Notes: generated by a model from the letters alone, not told the origin. Positions 8,565 to 16,514 are shown, numbered from the stretch's first letter. The stretch is 20,415 bases of DNA from Bacteroidota bacterium (GCA_023406715.1 JAEXVC010000066.1:1-20415), one strand, 5' to 3'. A program made the numbers and translations.

Positions 8565-9365
8565 TTAATACTGTTTATTGCAGATATCTAAAATTTCATC
8601 TCGACTGATATTTAGGCGGAGTCGCCAATCGTTCACAAACTCACCTTTCTCTTCACCAAATGGGTCGAAAAGATTATACCGACTATTTACTTTCTGCTTT
8701 GCAAATTTAACAAAAGACTTTAATCCTTGTTTGTCGAGCAATTCAATAAGAAACCCCATTCGTTTAATTGCGCTGATATTATCTATTGCCTCGCAATAGT
8801 TTATCATTTTCTCTGTATTTAGTTTGGCCGTGTTTAAGGCTCTAATCAATTCGGCAATTCCTCCTGAGTGTTCTGGCAAGTCGAAGCAATCGACAATCGT
8901 CTTTTCAATATCTGTAATTCGATAACTTCGGCTTCCATATCCTTCTTTTTGGAGCCCCGTTATTTTTTTAACCTTTACTCGCACAAACTTATATCGAACA
9001 CCTAGTACCTCTGCATTTCTTTTTTGACTGGCTGTTTGAATGTAGATTATATTGGGGAACTGTTCAGTTAAGCCATGCTTATTCAACGCAGACCAATAAG
9101 ATATTGCTCCATTGGGAACAAGGAAGCAACCAATTGCATTCTCATCCTTAAATGTAGATCTGCAATACTTACCTCTTTCAAGGCGTGACAGTATCTTTTT
9201 CTTGACAAGGTTTTCGAGAACCTCATTTAGATTCTCGAACTTACTGCCAAGTTGGTTCTCGATATCGGAAAATGAGAATAGTTCTACTTCATTCTCATCT
9301 AAAAGATGCATGAAGTGGAGTTGAGCTTGAGTCAGGTTTGCAGAGATATATCCGCTATCAGCCAT
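8565..9365 (-). CDS. abiEi: AbiEi-type antitoxin and transcriptional repressor
   Basis: The frame runs from an ATG at 9392, but I prefer the ATG at 9365 (MADSGYISANL), giving 266 aa. The upstream ATG lies inside the loop of a perfect inverted repeat that looks like an operator. The N-terminal 70 residues form a winged helix (FSFSDIENQL, then VLENLVKKKILSRLERGKY), as in AbiEi, and the rest is the C-terminal antitoxin domain with TDIEKTIVDCFD and GGIAELIRAL. AbiEi proteins neutralise AbiEii without direct contact (type IV) and repress their own promoter. The toxin gene follows at once on the same strand. Confidence 0.88.
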   Translation of the reverse strand: MADSGYISANLTQAQLHFMHLLDENEVELFSFSDIENQLGSKFENLNEVLENLVKKKILSRLERGKYCRSTFKDENAIGCFLVPNGAISYWSALNKHGLTEQFPNIIYIQTASQKRNAEVLGVRYKFVRVKVKKITGLQKEGYGSRSYRITDIEKTIVDCFDLPEHSGGIAELIRALNTAKLNTEKMINYCEAIDNISAIKRMGFLIELLDKQGLKSFVKFAKQKVNSRYNLFDPFGEEKGEFVNDWRLRLNISRDEILDICNKQY

Positions 9366-9380
9366 TACATTTTGTATTAC

Positions 9381-9407
9381 GATAAGACCCATTATTTAGG
9401 TCTTATC
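9381..9407. promoter_or_regulatory. Perfect inverted repeat, probable AbiEi operator
   Basis: Arms GATAAGACC (9381-9389) and GGTCTTATC (9399-9407) are exact complements around a 9-nt spacer that contains the alternative ATG at 9390-9392. The repeat sits between the -7 box and the preferred start. AbiEi antitoxins are known to bind inverted repeats upstream of their operon, so autoregulation is a reasonable inference. Confidence 0.6.
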
Positions 9408-9425
9408 ATCAGTTAAGATGTAATG

Positions 9426-9433
9426 CAAATATA
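9426..9433 (-). promoter_or_regulatory. Bacteroidetes-type -7 box for the AbiE operon
   Basis: On the minus strand the sequence is TATATTTG, an exact match to TAnnTTTG. No good -33 TTTG was found at the expected distance. It would place transcription start shortly before the inverted repeat at 9381-9407. Confidence 0.45.
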
Positions 9434-9614
9434 CAATTATATAATTAATAAATAGATTATTAAGGAATAATGTTTGAAAATAGAGTGTGACAGTTAAGCC
9501 ATACCTGAGGTTGAAAATTGTGATGATTTTGATGATTTGATGAATGTTGCTGATATTTAGTTTGTTATATTTCATCATTGAGTCATCAATCTCCTATTAT
9601 AAAATTAAAGTAAC

Positions 9615-9637
9615 TCCGTACCTAGATTTTGCACCAC
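9615..9637. repeat. Direct repeat copy 1 (CCGTACCT..ATTTTGCACCAC)
   Basis: The 23-nt unit matches the copy at 9734-9756 except for AG versus GA at two central positions. A half copy, CGTACCTGA, follows at 9639-9647. On the other strand the unit reads GTGGTGCAAAAT and then GGTACGGA. Multiple short repeats like this occur at IS21-family ends, but no transposase gene is present. Confidence 0.55.
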
Positions 9638-9733
9638 CCGTACCTGAACTCTATAACTTCGTTTCGTTGTGCTTGCTGTAATAACTCAATAACTTCAATT
9701 ATATATGACTAAAGATATATTTCTTCTTTTAAT

Positions 9734-9756
9734 TCCGTACCTGAATTTTGCACCAC
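9734..9756. repeat. Direct repeat copy 2, with a short core copy at 9862-9870
   Basis: Second copy of the unit seen at 9615-9637, 119 nt away. The core CGTACCTGA recurs at 9862-9870, and a variant ATACCTGA is at 9501-9508. All are in one orientation. Interpretation as an insertion-sequence end remnant is tentative. Confidence 0.5.
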
Positions 9757-9910
9757 TGTCTCACAAACTACTGTACAGCGAGGGACAATTTGCGAAATGC
9801 TCTCTTTTTGTAGGGATAAGTTTGTGAAGTTTCAGGGTAGAGTAGTAAAACAGGTGTTCCTCGTACCTGATTCTCACTACTCCATTTCAAAAACTAATGC
9901 ATAAGTAGTG

Positions 9911-10039
9911 CTATAACTGTTTTAAAAGATAAATTGTCAATAATATTATAGCAACAATGACGCCTAGGCCTAAATCTCTCTTTATTCGCTCCTTTGCCGT
10001 CCATCTTTCTCGTTTTGCAACGTATTTATAAATAACTAT
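9911..10039 (-). other. Cryptic membrane-peptide frame without an ATG
   Basis: A 42-codon minus-strand frame between stops encodes a basic stretch (AKRERWTAKERIKRDLG), then a very hydrophobic segment (LGVIVAIILLTIYLL) and KQL before a TAG at 9911-9913. The order of positive charges and a single membrane helix is typical of small membrane peptides. There is no ATG, only ATA, GTT or ATT near the 5' end, so it may be a decayed gene or use a rare start. Chance is possible. Confidence 0.25.
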
Positions 10040-10114
10040 TTACAACTTAGCAACAGATATCAACAATGCTCATTTTCAGAAAATAACCTGATTATCTTTG
10101 TGTTGTTAAGATCT

Positions 10115-10207
10115 ATGTACATTTTTTTGCTATACAGAGATATAAATTTATTCGATTTTTCTTGCGGTACAGGAGGTTTTAATATAGCTTTATCAACTAA
10201 AGATTAA
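10115..10207 (+). pseudogene. Possible fragment of an N6-adenine DNA methylase (motif I)
   Basis: A 30-codon plus-strand ORF includes LFDFSCGTGGFNIAL at about residues 12-26. DFSCGTGGF (10154-10180) closely matches SAM-binding motif I of type I-like HsdM proteins (DPACGTGGF). No other methylase motif was found nearby, and a stop follows soon after. It runs opposite to the intact hsdMS and is not an exact copy of its motif (DPACGTAGF). It may be the remains of a second methylase gene, or a chance match. Confidence 0.35.
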
Positions 10208-10471
10208 AAGAATGCCTAAGCAAAAAAAGATGATTTTGTACTTTAAAAGTAAATTTACAGCAAATTCTACAAATTTGTTGATAACTTATTTAGACACATT
10301 CTAAACATTAGGATAAAACGTTCTAATTTTGTGTGAGTTATGTTCGAAAAATTATTTGGAATGTGAAATAAAACAAACTATTTGAAAATTCTGGTATACC
10401 GAATAAGAAATCGAAAGTATTTATAAGAACCATAAGTGTTAACTAAATAAAAGCCTATGGAACATTAGAAT

Positions 10472-10570
10472 ATGAAAAAAAGATGGATTAAATTGCTTGA
10501 GAGACTAGTAATCTCTATAATAGCAATAGTTCCAGAAGTTATCTTTATCGTGTTGCACCACATTCAGTAA
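10472..10570 (+). CDS. Small single-span membrane peptide (32 aa)
   Basis: ATG at 10472 to TAA at 10568-10570. The peptide begins MKKRWIKLLERL (basic, amphipathic) and continues with VISIIAIVPEVIFIVL, one likely membrane helix, ending HHIQ. It is the only gene-like plus-strand unit in the window with a terminator hairpin placed 31 nt after its stop. The layout resembles the very short membrane peptides often found in Bacteroidetes genomes, some called smalltalk proteins, though I cannot confirm family membership. A toxic peptide or membrane regulator is possible. No clear -7 box was seen upstream. Confidence 0.5.
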   Translation: MKKRWIKLLERLVISIIAIVPEVIFIVLHHIQ

Positions 10571-10601
10571 GATAAACTCTGGAACTAAGGAAGTGTCGAA
10601 G

Positions 10602-10640
10602 CAGCGGGTTAAGGTTGACAGCCACCCGCTGTCCTTGTTT
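10602..10640 (+). terminator. Rho-independent terminator after the 32-aa peptide gene
   Basis: Perfect 8-bp arms CAGCGGGT (10602-10609) and ACCCGCTG (10624-10631), GC-rich in an AT-rich setting, with a 14-nt loop, followed by TCCTTGTTT. Position and orientation fit the plus-strand peptide gene. Confidence 0.65.
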
Positions 10641-10817
10641 AAGACAAATGTAATATGTATTTAATCAGATAAACAAATTTTTAATCAAAAATGTTTACAT
10701 GTCAAGACTTTTCGCTGTTATCATAGATGTTCATCATAAAGTAACTGGCCCTAAACACAAGATATATTAAGAAAGGATAAAAAGAGGGTTGTCTATCAAA
10801 AAATTTATTTCACAAAT

Positions 10818-11822
10818 TTAAAATGGTACCGTACCAAGCCAATTATACAAAAAGTTAGGCGAATCATAGAACTCTATGCTTACTATACGAGCTTTCAGCA
10901 CATAGTATTCCTTACTGGGATAATCATTCAACTCGCTTTGAGGACTCTGAATAATTCTAAAATTGTAAAGAGCGTAGCACTTTCTGTCAATGCTTCCAGA
11001 GTATTTCGTCCTCCTTTTGATAAAATAATTCGCTTCCTCTGGGGAAATCTTTAGCACACTTACCTTATCAATATTGACAAAACTTATCCCAAGCCCAGGA
11101 AACAAACCATATTCTGTACTCTTAAAATCAATTAGTTTGAATGATACGTTTGATATTTCAAATGCAAACCCTCCTTTTGTGAAATCATACTCCCCCAATT
11201 CAACCTGAGTGGCAAGGCTGTAAACCTTAGAACTGTCTATACTAGATAATTCCTTATTTATCTTGCTTTCTGTAAGTTTGTATATGGAATTCCTTTCAAA
11301 CTCGTCTTTTTGTGACAACTTAAATTGAACTGGTTCAAAATTATAGAGGTATTGTTTTAACAGCGCATTTATGCCTAATTTGGATTGTTCGACAAAGAAC
11401 AAATAAGCAGATTTTGCGTCTAAAGGCAAAATGCTGGTCTTTACCCTTTCAGGATTTATCCGCAAAACAATCTCTCCATCACGAATAGCAGGCTCAAAAT
11501 TAACAAATGAGATTAGACCAAAAGGTCCTTTCTTTGTGGCTATCTTCACCCGTACTGCATTGGGGTCATTACATTTTCTTTTAAACTCTGCATCGTTCCG
11601 AACAATCTCAGTAATTATATACTTGTTTAAAGGGGTGCATATTGAACTATTACCAAAGTCTGGAGAACTATAGATGTTTCGATAATGATTCTTATAGGTG
11701 TAGTTTCCAGCAATAACAGTATCTCCAACCTTAAAAGTTCTACCAAAAGATGTTTTGTAATCCTGCGAATAAGTTAAAATGGGAATTAAAGTGAGGATAA
11801 TTAAGGCTTTCAAGTTTTTCAT
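10818..11822 (-). CDS. Secreted protein of unknown function
   Basis: A 334-aa protein with a clear signal peptide (MKNLKALIILTLIPILTYSQ, probable cleavage after residue 20) and no lipobox Cys, so it should be exported to the periplasm or beyond. The mature part starts DYKTSFGRTFKVGDTVIAGN and has no further membrane segment or motif I recognise. It is predicted to be mixed alpha/beta. The gene begins 45 nt after the relaxase stop on the same strand, so it may be read from the mobilization operon. A weak -7-like TATCTTTA lies at 11849-11856. Its role on the element is unknown. Confidence 0.8.
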   Translation of the reverse strand: MKNLKALIILTLIPILTYSQDYKTSFGRTFKVGDTVIAGNYTYKNHYRNIYSSPDFGNSSICTPLNKYIITEIVRNDAEFKRKCNDPNAVRVKIATKKGPFGLISFVNFEPAIRDGEIVLRINPERVKTSILPLDAKSAYLFFVEQSKLGINALLKQYLYNFEPVQFKLSQKDEFERNSIYKLTESKINKELSSIDSSKVYSLATQVELGEYDFTKGGFAFEISNVSFKLIDFKSTEYGLFPGLGISFVNIDKVSVLKISPEEANYFIKRRTKYSGSIDRKCYALYNFRIIQSPQSELNDYPSKEYYVLKARIVSIEFYDSPNFLYNWLGTVPF

Positions 11823-11867
11823 ATTTTTTCATTTAAGGTTACTATAACTAAAGATAATAAACTTCTA

Positions 11868-13706
11868 TTAGCCAATTCTAAATCTTCGTTTTCTTTTTGA
11901 TGATTCTGGTACAACATCAGGTTCGTAACATGCATTACTGGCAAGTGAGCCTAATTTTGTGAAAAACTGAGAAAGAAAGGTGTCTTGGCTAGTATGACTG
12001 TAACTATTATGGTTTTGTTTATCAGTCTTAAAAAAGTGGTCTATCTCTTTAGATTTGACAAGTTCGCTAATTACTCTCCTATCTTGTGTTAATCCGTAAA
12101 CTCGGTTAAGCAACCTGTGGTCAAGGTTGTTTTTCTCCATACCGAAAATAAATTTGCCATAAAGGTTTTCGGCAGTTTTAGGAGATACTCCAGAGTGTAC
12201 TAATATTTCTGCAAGTTTAATCTTTAAGAATGAACTATAGCCTTGCTCTATTCTATCCATTAGTTTTAAGGCATCACTTCGATTTCCCCTGTTTTCTACA
12301 AGTTCTTTCATTAAAGTAAATTCTTTAGGAGGGACTGGAGTGTTCATTAAACGTAACTTTGCATTTCCATCAAGCTTGAAGTTTTTACAAAAATGTTCTT
12401 TAAACTGTTTTTGGTTTTCAATCATTGTATTGAATGACTTCTGTGATTTTGAGTATTCAAACGCTGAAAGATATGATTCGAAGGGGAGTTTGTTGAGTCC
12501 CGATTGATACCTTACAATCCAGGATAAAGCATTCCCTCCTGAATCATGCTCCTTAAGGAAACAAATTGCCTGAGAGTGTAGGCTAGGATTGTTGATTCTA
12601 TTCACTTGCTCCCATTTAAAAAGAATGTGCTCCTGAGTTGAAAGCTTATGCTCTAGCAATTTTTCACAAAAGAACGTTGGGGATATTGGGTTCGTTCCTT
12701 TTGAATGCTGATTTATAAAAGTATTAACAGTTCCCTTTAATTTACCTTTAAACTTCATCCTGTTTATGGATTCTATCACATCACTTGGAACTCCATCTTG
12801 ACTTGCGATTTTGGTTAAACTTTCCTTGAGTTGTTTTTCATCATAAGGGTGGTCCTGTTCAACATACACTGATTTGTCAAAGGCAATTGAGTTAGCCTGA
12901 CTTAGGTAATTACTATCTTCTTGATATACCTTTATTTTATCTGCTATTTGATTCCAACTTAGGTTAACGGCAGAGCCTTTAAAAGTTTGACTTCTGTTTT
13001 CTGTTATTACAGTAAAAGAGACTCCAGCAACTTTCTCTCCCTTGTTTTGTAGGTTGAAAATTGGATATATATTCTTATCGTGACATCTCTTCACAAATTC
13101 ATCAATTCTGATACAGTTCTGTTCAGGATTCTTATTAAGAATTTCATTTATTGATTGGCTTAAGAAACTTTTGTTAGTTTTTTGTCCACTAAACAACTGC
13201 ATATTTAATTCGTTCAAGGATACATCTTTGGAATAATTTGGCTTATGGCCTACCTGTTGTAAGCCAAATTGCACTTCTAAGTCCTGGCGTACTTTATTTG
13301 AAATTTTCTTATAGAATGGTTTACTGTAATAACTTCCGTCAAAAGCTGTTTTGGATATTACCAAATGAATATGTTCTCCATCTTCTACATCATGATGTCT
13401 TATAACCTGGTATGGGAACTTATCTTCCCCCATACCCATTCTATCCATATAGATTTGGGCTAGTTCTTCGAATTGTCCATTGGAAAGATTTTCACCAGGT
13501 GCAAGTCTTATTGGGATATGGAATATTGGCTTCGCTTTCTCTTTATCAATGCAAGAAATAAAAGATTCATAACGATCATCAACAGTGTCTCCAAATACAT
13601 TCGTTGCTAATAACTCTCCATACTTTGAGCCCCCGATTTCTTTCTCATTATAGGAAAGAATATTTCTGAGTGAAGAGGCTGGTCTTTCCATAATTTTAAT
13701 TATCAT
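11868..13706 (-). CDS. Relaxase / mobilization nuclease (MobB-like)
   Basis: A 612-aa protein whose first 140 residues form a relaxase domain. Y19 (NILSYNEKE) is the likely nicking tyrosine. The metal-binding region is HHDVEDGEHIHLV at 104-116, with H104/H105, H112 and H114 in the expected three-His pattern, followed by SKTAFDGSYYSKPF. The long C-terminal part is mostly helical and of uncertain role, as is usual for mobilization relaxases of Bacteroidetes. It would nick the transfer origin and pilot the strand into a conjugative channel. Its ATG overlaps the mobC stop by 4 nt (ATGA), showing translational coupling. Confidence 0.9.
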   Translation of the reverse strand: MIIKIMERPASSLRNILSYNEKEIGGSKYGELLATNVFGDTVDDRYESFISCIDKEKAKPIFHIPIRLAPGENLSNGQFEELAQIYMDRMGMGEDKFPYQVIRHHDVEDGEHIHLVISKTAFDGSYYSKPFYKKISNKVRQDLEVQFGLQQVGHKPNYSKDVSLNELNMQLFSGQKTNKSFLSQSINEILNKNPEQNCIRIDEFVKRCHDKNIYPIFNLQNKGEKVAGVSFTVITENRSQTFKGSAVNLSWNQIADKIKVYQEDSNYLSQANSIAFDKSVYVEQDHPYDEKQLKESLTKIASQDGVPSDVIESINRMKFKGKLKGTVNTFINQHSKGTNPISPTFFCEKLLEHKLSTQEHILFKWEQVNRINNPSLHSQAICFLKEHDSGGNALSWIVRYQSGLNKLPFESYLSAFEYSKSQKSFNTMIENQKQFKEHFCKNFKLDGNAKLRLMNTPVPPKEFTLMKELVENRGNRSDALKLMDRIEQGYSSFLKIKLAEILVHSGVSPKTAENLYGKFIFGMEKNNLDHRLLNRVYGLTQDRRVISELVKSKEIDHFFKTDKQNHNSYSHTSQDTFLSQFFTKLGSLASNACYEPDVVPESSKRKRRFRIG

Positions 13707-14089
13707 ATGATATTCTTATTAATACTAAACCAAAGAGCTTGTGCTGTACTAATCATCTCAAGTGCATCTTTTATCTCTTTTAAGTTTGATTTTTCAAGGA
13801 AACGAATTGCTTGTTCCCCATTGGACTCCTTGAGTGAATTTACTTTTTTAACAAATTGATTGAGATTAACTCCAATTTTGCCCATCTCAGTGATGAAAAC
13901 TTTTGCTTCAGAACTCAAAGTATATTGATTCTTTGATAAACATATATCTCGACAAAATCTTGACAATGATTGTTTCTGATTCTTGGATTTTTCATACAAT
14001 ACAGCATACTCATCTTCACTAAAGTAAACATCTACACGAATGTCTCTTTTTTCTCTTGATACCTTTCTTGGACGACCTGCTTTTCCCAT
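13703..14089 (-). CDS. mobC: MobC-like relaxosome accessory protein
   Basis: A 128-aa protein with a basic start (GKAGRPRKVSREKR), a ribbon-helix-helix-like DNA-binding segment (DIRVDVYFSEDEYAVLYEKS) and the MobC signature IGVNLNQFVKKVNSL near residues 72-87. MobC proteins bind near oriT and help the relaxase open the nic region. It is directly upstream of, and overlapping, the relaxase gene. An AT-rich region with a long inverted repeat lies just before it and is a good candidate for its target. Confidence 0.9.
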   Translation of the reverse strand: MGKAGRPRKVSREKRDIRVDVYFSEDEYAVLYEKSKNQKQSLSRFCRDICLSKNQYTLSSEAKVFITEMGKIGVNLNQFVKKVNSLKESNGEQAIRFLEKSNLKEIKDALEMISTAQALWFSINKNII

Positions 14090-14400
14090 AAAGTTTTATT
14101 TTTCTCAAACTAACGAAGTGCAGTTTAATTTTTTACGTGTAAAAAATACATCTTGCAAAATAACCGTAGTTATTTTCCTATATTTCTAAATAATTAAATA
14201 GAGATATGATGATTTAATTATTTTGTTAAATAATTATTTAATTAATTAGTTATTTAATTATATGAGAATATGCTCATTTAATTATATCGGCATTTAATCA
14301 AATCAACATATAGCAATATTCTCATTTAATTAATTCTCTATATAAGTACATCTCGATATTATAAAATTGGACTTTAGGGAGAAAGATTTATATGCCCTGT
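14090..14400. other. AT-rich non-coding region before mobC, candidate oriT
   Basis: A 311-nt gap of very high AT content with no gene. It contains repeated TTTAATTA and TCATTTAAT words and a 17-bp inverted repeat (listed separately). Transfer origins often lie immediately upstream of mobC-relaxase operons, which is the reason to suspect oriT here. No nic consensus could be recognised. Confidence 0.4.
14255..14332. repeat. Inverted repeat, 17-bp arms with one mismatch
   Basis: Left arm TAATTATATGAGAATAT (14255-14271) and right arm ATATTCTCATTTAATTA (14316-14332) pair at 16 of 17 positions with a 44-nt spacer. The right arm includes ATTCTCATTTAAT, which recurs exactly at 16994-17006 near the replication gene. 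It could be a binding site for MobC or Rep, or part of oriT. Confidence 0.5.
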
Positions 14401-15423
14401 TTATCTTACTCGGTACATCCCTTTATTTTTAAGTCGAGGAGCAGCTTCCTTTCTCACTGCGTAGTCGGCCAAACGAAAACCCTTGTTCTTGTTGTAGTTC
14501 ATATACACTATCTTCCTGAACGTCCTCTGTTGCGATGCCTCCTTTGTCATCCTTCGCAACCGTTTTAGCCGTTCCTCCTTCTCCTCCTTGACAACGCCCT
14601 CGATGAGTTTTGCAGCTTGCAGCTTATCGTTCTGCGCTTTTCCCATCATTTCGGTGTACTTTATCATCAGGCCAAGCCTTTCCCCGTCGCTCATGCTCAG
14701 GGTGTCCTTTGTTATGGTCATATCCATATAGCCCTGTAATCGCTCCAGGAGCAAATCGCTACTCCGTATCTGTGCTAATCCTGCCACTATCTGCTGTTGA
14801 CGGGTGTAATCCCTCCAGCCTCGTTCAAACCCCATAACGTCCGCTATTTCGTTGAATCGCTGTATCTGAAGGGTGTCGCCCTCCCTGTACCGAGTTAAGA
14901 ACTTGTAGACTGCTCTTGCATCGGAGGAGATGTTGGAGGACGGCCTGTAGCTGATTGCTCTCTTTAGGTCTTCGTGGAACTCCCAATCTGTGGTAATCAT
15001 ATAGTCGGCAGGGTTCAACGATTCACCGAGTATTTGCTCGGAAAGGTAGAGAACATCCGCTATTCCAAAATCCTTCAAGGCCTTAACCTTCTTCAGGTCG
15101 TTTCGGATATCCTCCTGTAGGTTGTAGACCTTCTGTAGTTTTTCTTTTTGTTCCTGCAAAGACTGTAATTGTGCAACCATAAACTGAACAGATTCAGTTG
15201 CTCTAATCAAACTATTGTAATGGTACATTTGGTCCTCAATTCCTTTCAACTTAATAAGGAAATGCAACCCTGCATCTGTGGTAGGCGTTCCTACTGGAGC
15301 GACGCTAAGTGGCTCTGCCATAACTGAGGTGGGACTCATTGTAATTGGGGTTATCATAGGTACTTGAGCATAAGCCATCCTCACACATACTATGCTTATC
15401 GTAATTAATAGTATTCTTTTCAT
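14401..15423 (-). CDS. VirB5-like exported type IV secretion protein
   Basis: A 340-aa protein with a signal peptide (MKRILLITISIVCVRMAYAQ) and a helical, coiled-coil mature region rich in Gln, Lys and Glu (for example SVQFMVAQLQSLQEQKEKLQ at about 78-97), resembling VirB5/TrbJ pilus-associated proteins. The assignment rests on this architecture and on the VirB6-like partner 21 nt upstream; there is no diagnostic motif. The C-terminus is strongly basic. Much of the gene is clearly richer in GC than the mob and rep genes on either side, so the pair was probably acquired from another source. Confidence 0.6.
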   Translation of the reverse strand: MKRILLITISIVCVRMAYAQVPMITPITMSPTSVMAEPLSVAPVGTPTTDAGLHFLIKLKGIEDQMYHYNSLIRATESVQFMVAQLQSLQEQKEKLQKVYNLQEDIRNDLKKVKALKDFGIADVLYLSEQILGESLNPADYMITTDWEFHEDLKRAISYRPSSNISSDARAVYKFLTRYREGDTLQIQRFNEIADVMGFERGWRDYTRQQQIVAGLAQIRSSDLLLERLQGYMDMTITKDTLSMSDGERLGLMIKYTEMMGKAQNDKLQAAKLIEGVVKEEKEERLKRLRRMTKEASQQRTFRKIVYMNYNKNKGFRLADYAVRKEAAPRLKNKGMYRVR

Positions 15424-15444
15424 ATCTATATTTTTGTTATGTAA

Positions 15445-16512
15445 TTATGTTCTATCAGTAACTGTTCCTCTAATTATTCCTCCAGGAGCACCTCCGCCCT
15501 TTCCTCCTCCGAGCGCACCAACTCCTGCTTTAGAAGCTGCCCACATTGCGCCTGACCAAAGAGCTCCAAAAAGTTTTTCCCCTCCAGAACCCGAACCAAC
15601 GTATATGGTGGTGAGGACGGGAACCATAATGTACATAATCGCCATTGCAAGGTTTAAAAATCCATTCTCCCCCCGTCCGTCCATCTGTGAGATGAAGCTC
15701 TCGTAGCCCGACTCCCTGTGTTGGCTCATATCGGTATTGTATAGAGCCTCCGCAGTTTGCAGCTCGTTCGATTTTGCAAAACCAATGTACATCGCATCGA
15801 GAACGTTGAGCGTTAACAGCCACAGGCTTATGGCGATGAAGTACTTATACCAGTGTGAGCCGATTCCTCGCATAAAGGGAATCATATCGAATATGAGGGC
15901 GAATGGACCGACGATGATGAGGAAGCCCATCAGCACCTTCCTGGATAGTTCCAACAATGCTCTAACAAGTCGGACGAATGACATTTCCAGGAGTTGAGCA
16001 AACCAGCCCACATCTCCACTCAGGTTATCCATTCCTGATTTGTAACCAACAAAAAATCTTCTCTCTACTTGCAAGTAAGTTTTTTCAAACCAACCTGTTA
16101 TTCCTCCCTTCTCCTCGGCCTTCTCAATCTCTTCATAGTAAGGCTCCATAGAGTCTAGTCTAACACCTCTTTTTGAGTAGTCGTCCGTGGCTATTTTGGC
16201 GTCGCTGACCGTTTTGAACATCTCCTCGGTGTCCTGTCGGGGGAACACATCGGTAATAATCCTGGTCAATGAGCCAGTGGTGTCGATAACCCAAGCGTAG
16301 TTCATCAGGATGAGCAGCATAAAAATATTGTAGAACAGGTACTTGTTCAGGTCAATCTTGTCCCCTGATTGCCCTATATAGAATTTGACCACTCCGAAAA
16401 TGGCCACGAGGAGAATGAATAGGGGGGCAATACTAAGCGCTGCATTTCTCGATTGCCAAGCCATGTTGGCTATCATCTCTAGGAAGGGTAAGGGTGCATT
16501 TATGGTATCCAT
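15445..16512 (-). CDS. VirB6/TrbL-like polytopic membrane protein
   Basis: A 355-aa inner-membrane protein with likely membrane segments at about 24-46, 57-78, 192-213, 221-243 and 284-305, a soluble loop at 80-185, and a Gly-rich tail (ALGGGKGGGAPGG). This layout fits the VirB6/TrbL family that forms part of the inner-membrane platform of conjugative type IV secretion systems. It begins 2 nt after a small upstream gene and is followed by the VirB5-like gene. No other channel gene is present in the window. High GC in stretches near 15.7 kb contrasts with its neighbours. Confidence 0.72.
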   Translation of the reverse strand: MDTINAPLPFLEMIANMAWQSRNAALSIAPLFILLVAIFGVVKFYIGQSGDKIDLNKYLFYNIFMLLILMNYAWVIDTTGSLTRIITDVFPRQDTEEMFKTVSDAKIATDDYSKRGVRLDSMEPYYEEIEKAEEKGGITGWFEKTYLQVERRFFVGYKSGMDNLSGDVGWFAQLLEMSFVRLVRALLELSRKVLMGFLIIVGPFALIFDMIPFMRGIGSHWYKYFIAISLWLLTLNVLDAMYIGFAKSNELQTAEALYNTDMSQHRESGYESFISQMDGRGENGFLNLAMAIMYIMVPVLTTIYVGSGSGGEKLFGALWSGAMWAASKAGVGALGGGKGGGAPGGIIRGTVTDRT

Positions 16513-16514
16513 TT

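Larger units (their letters stand above)
9434..10817. other. Long gene-poor region with degraded elements
   Basis: About 1.4 kb without a normal gene between the AbiE promoter and the secreted-protein gene. It contains short direct repeats with core CGTACCTGA, a methylase-like 30-codon ORF, one probable membrane peptide gene with a terminator, and one cryptic peptide frame without an ATG; each is listed separately. Stops in all frames break up the rest. The mixture suggests a site of repeated insertion and decay. Confidence 0.6.

Noticed and set aside
9396..9578. Minus-strand 60-codon frame upstream of AbiEi
   Set aside because: Translation is low-complexity Ile/Tyr/Leu/Asn; it covers the AbiE promoter box and part of the operator repeat, so it is more likely non-coding.
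10212..10304. Short plus-strand ORF of 30 codons (begins MPKQKKMILYF)
   Set aside because: No recognisable feature, no terminator or promoter, and such ORFs are expected by chance in AT-rich DNA.
15392..15706. Plus-strand 104-codon Pro-rich frame
   Set aside because: Antisense of the Gly-rich tail of the VirB6-like gene; the proline run mirrors glycine codons.
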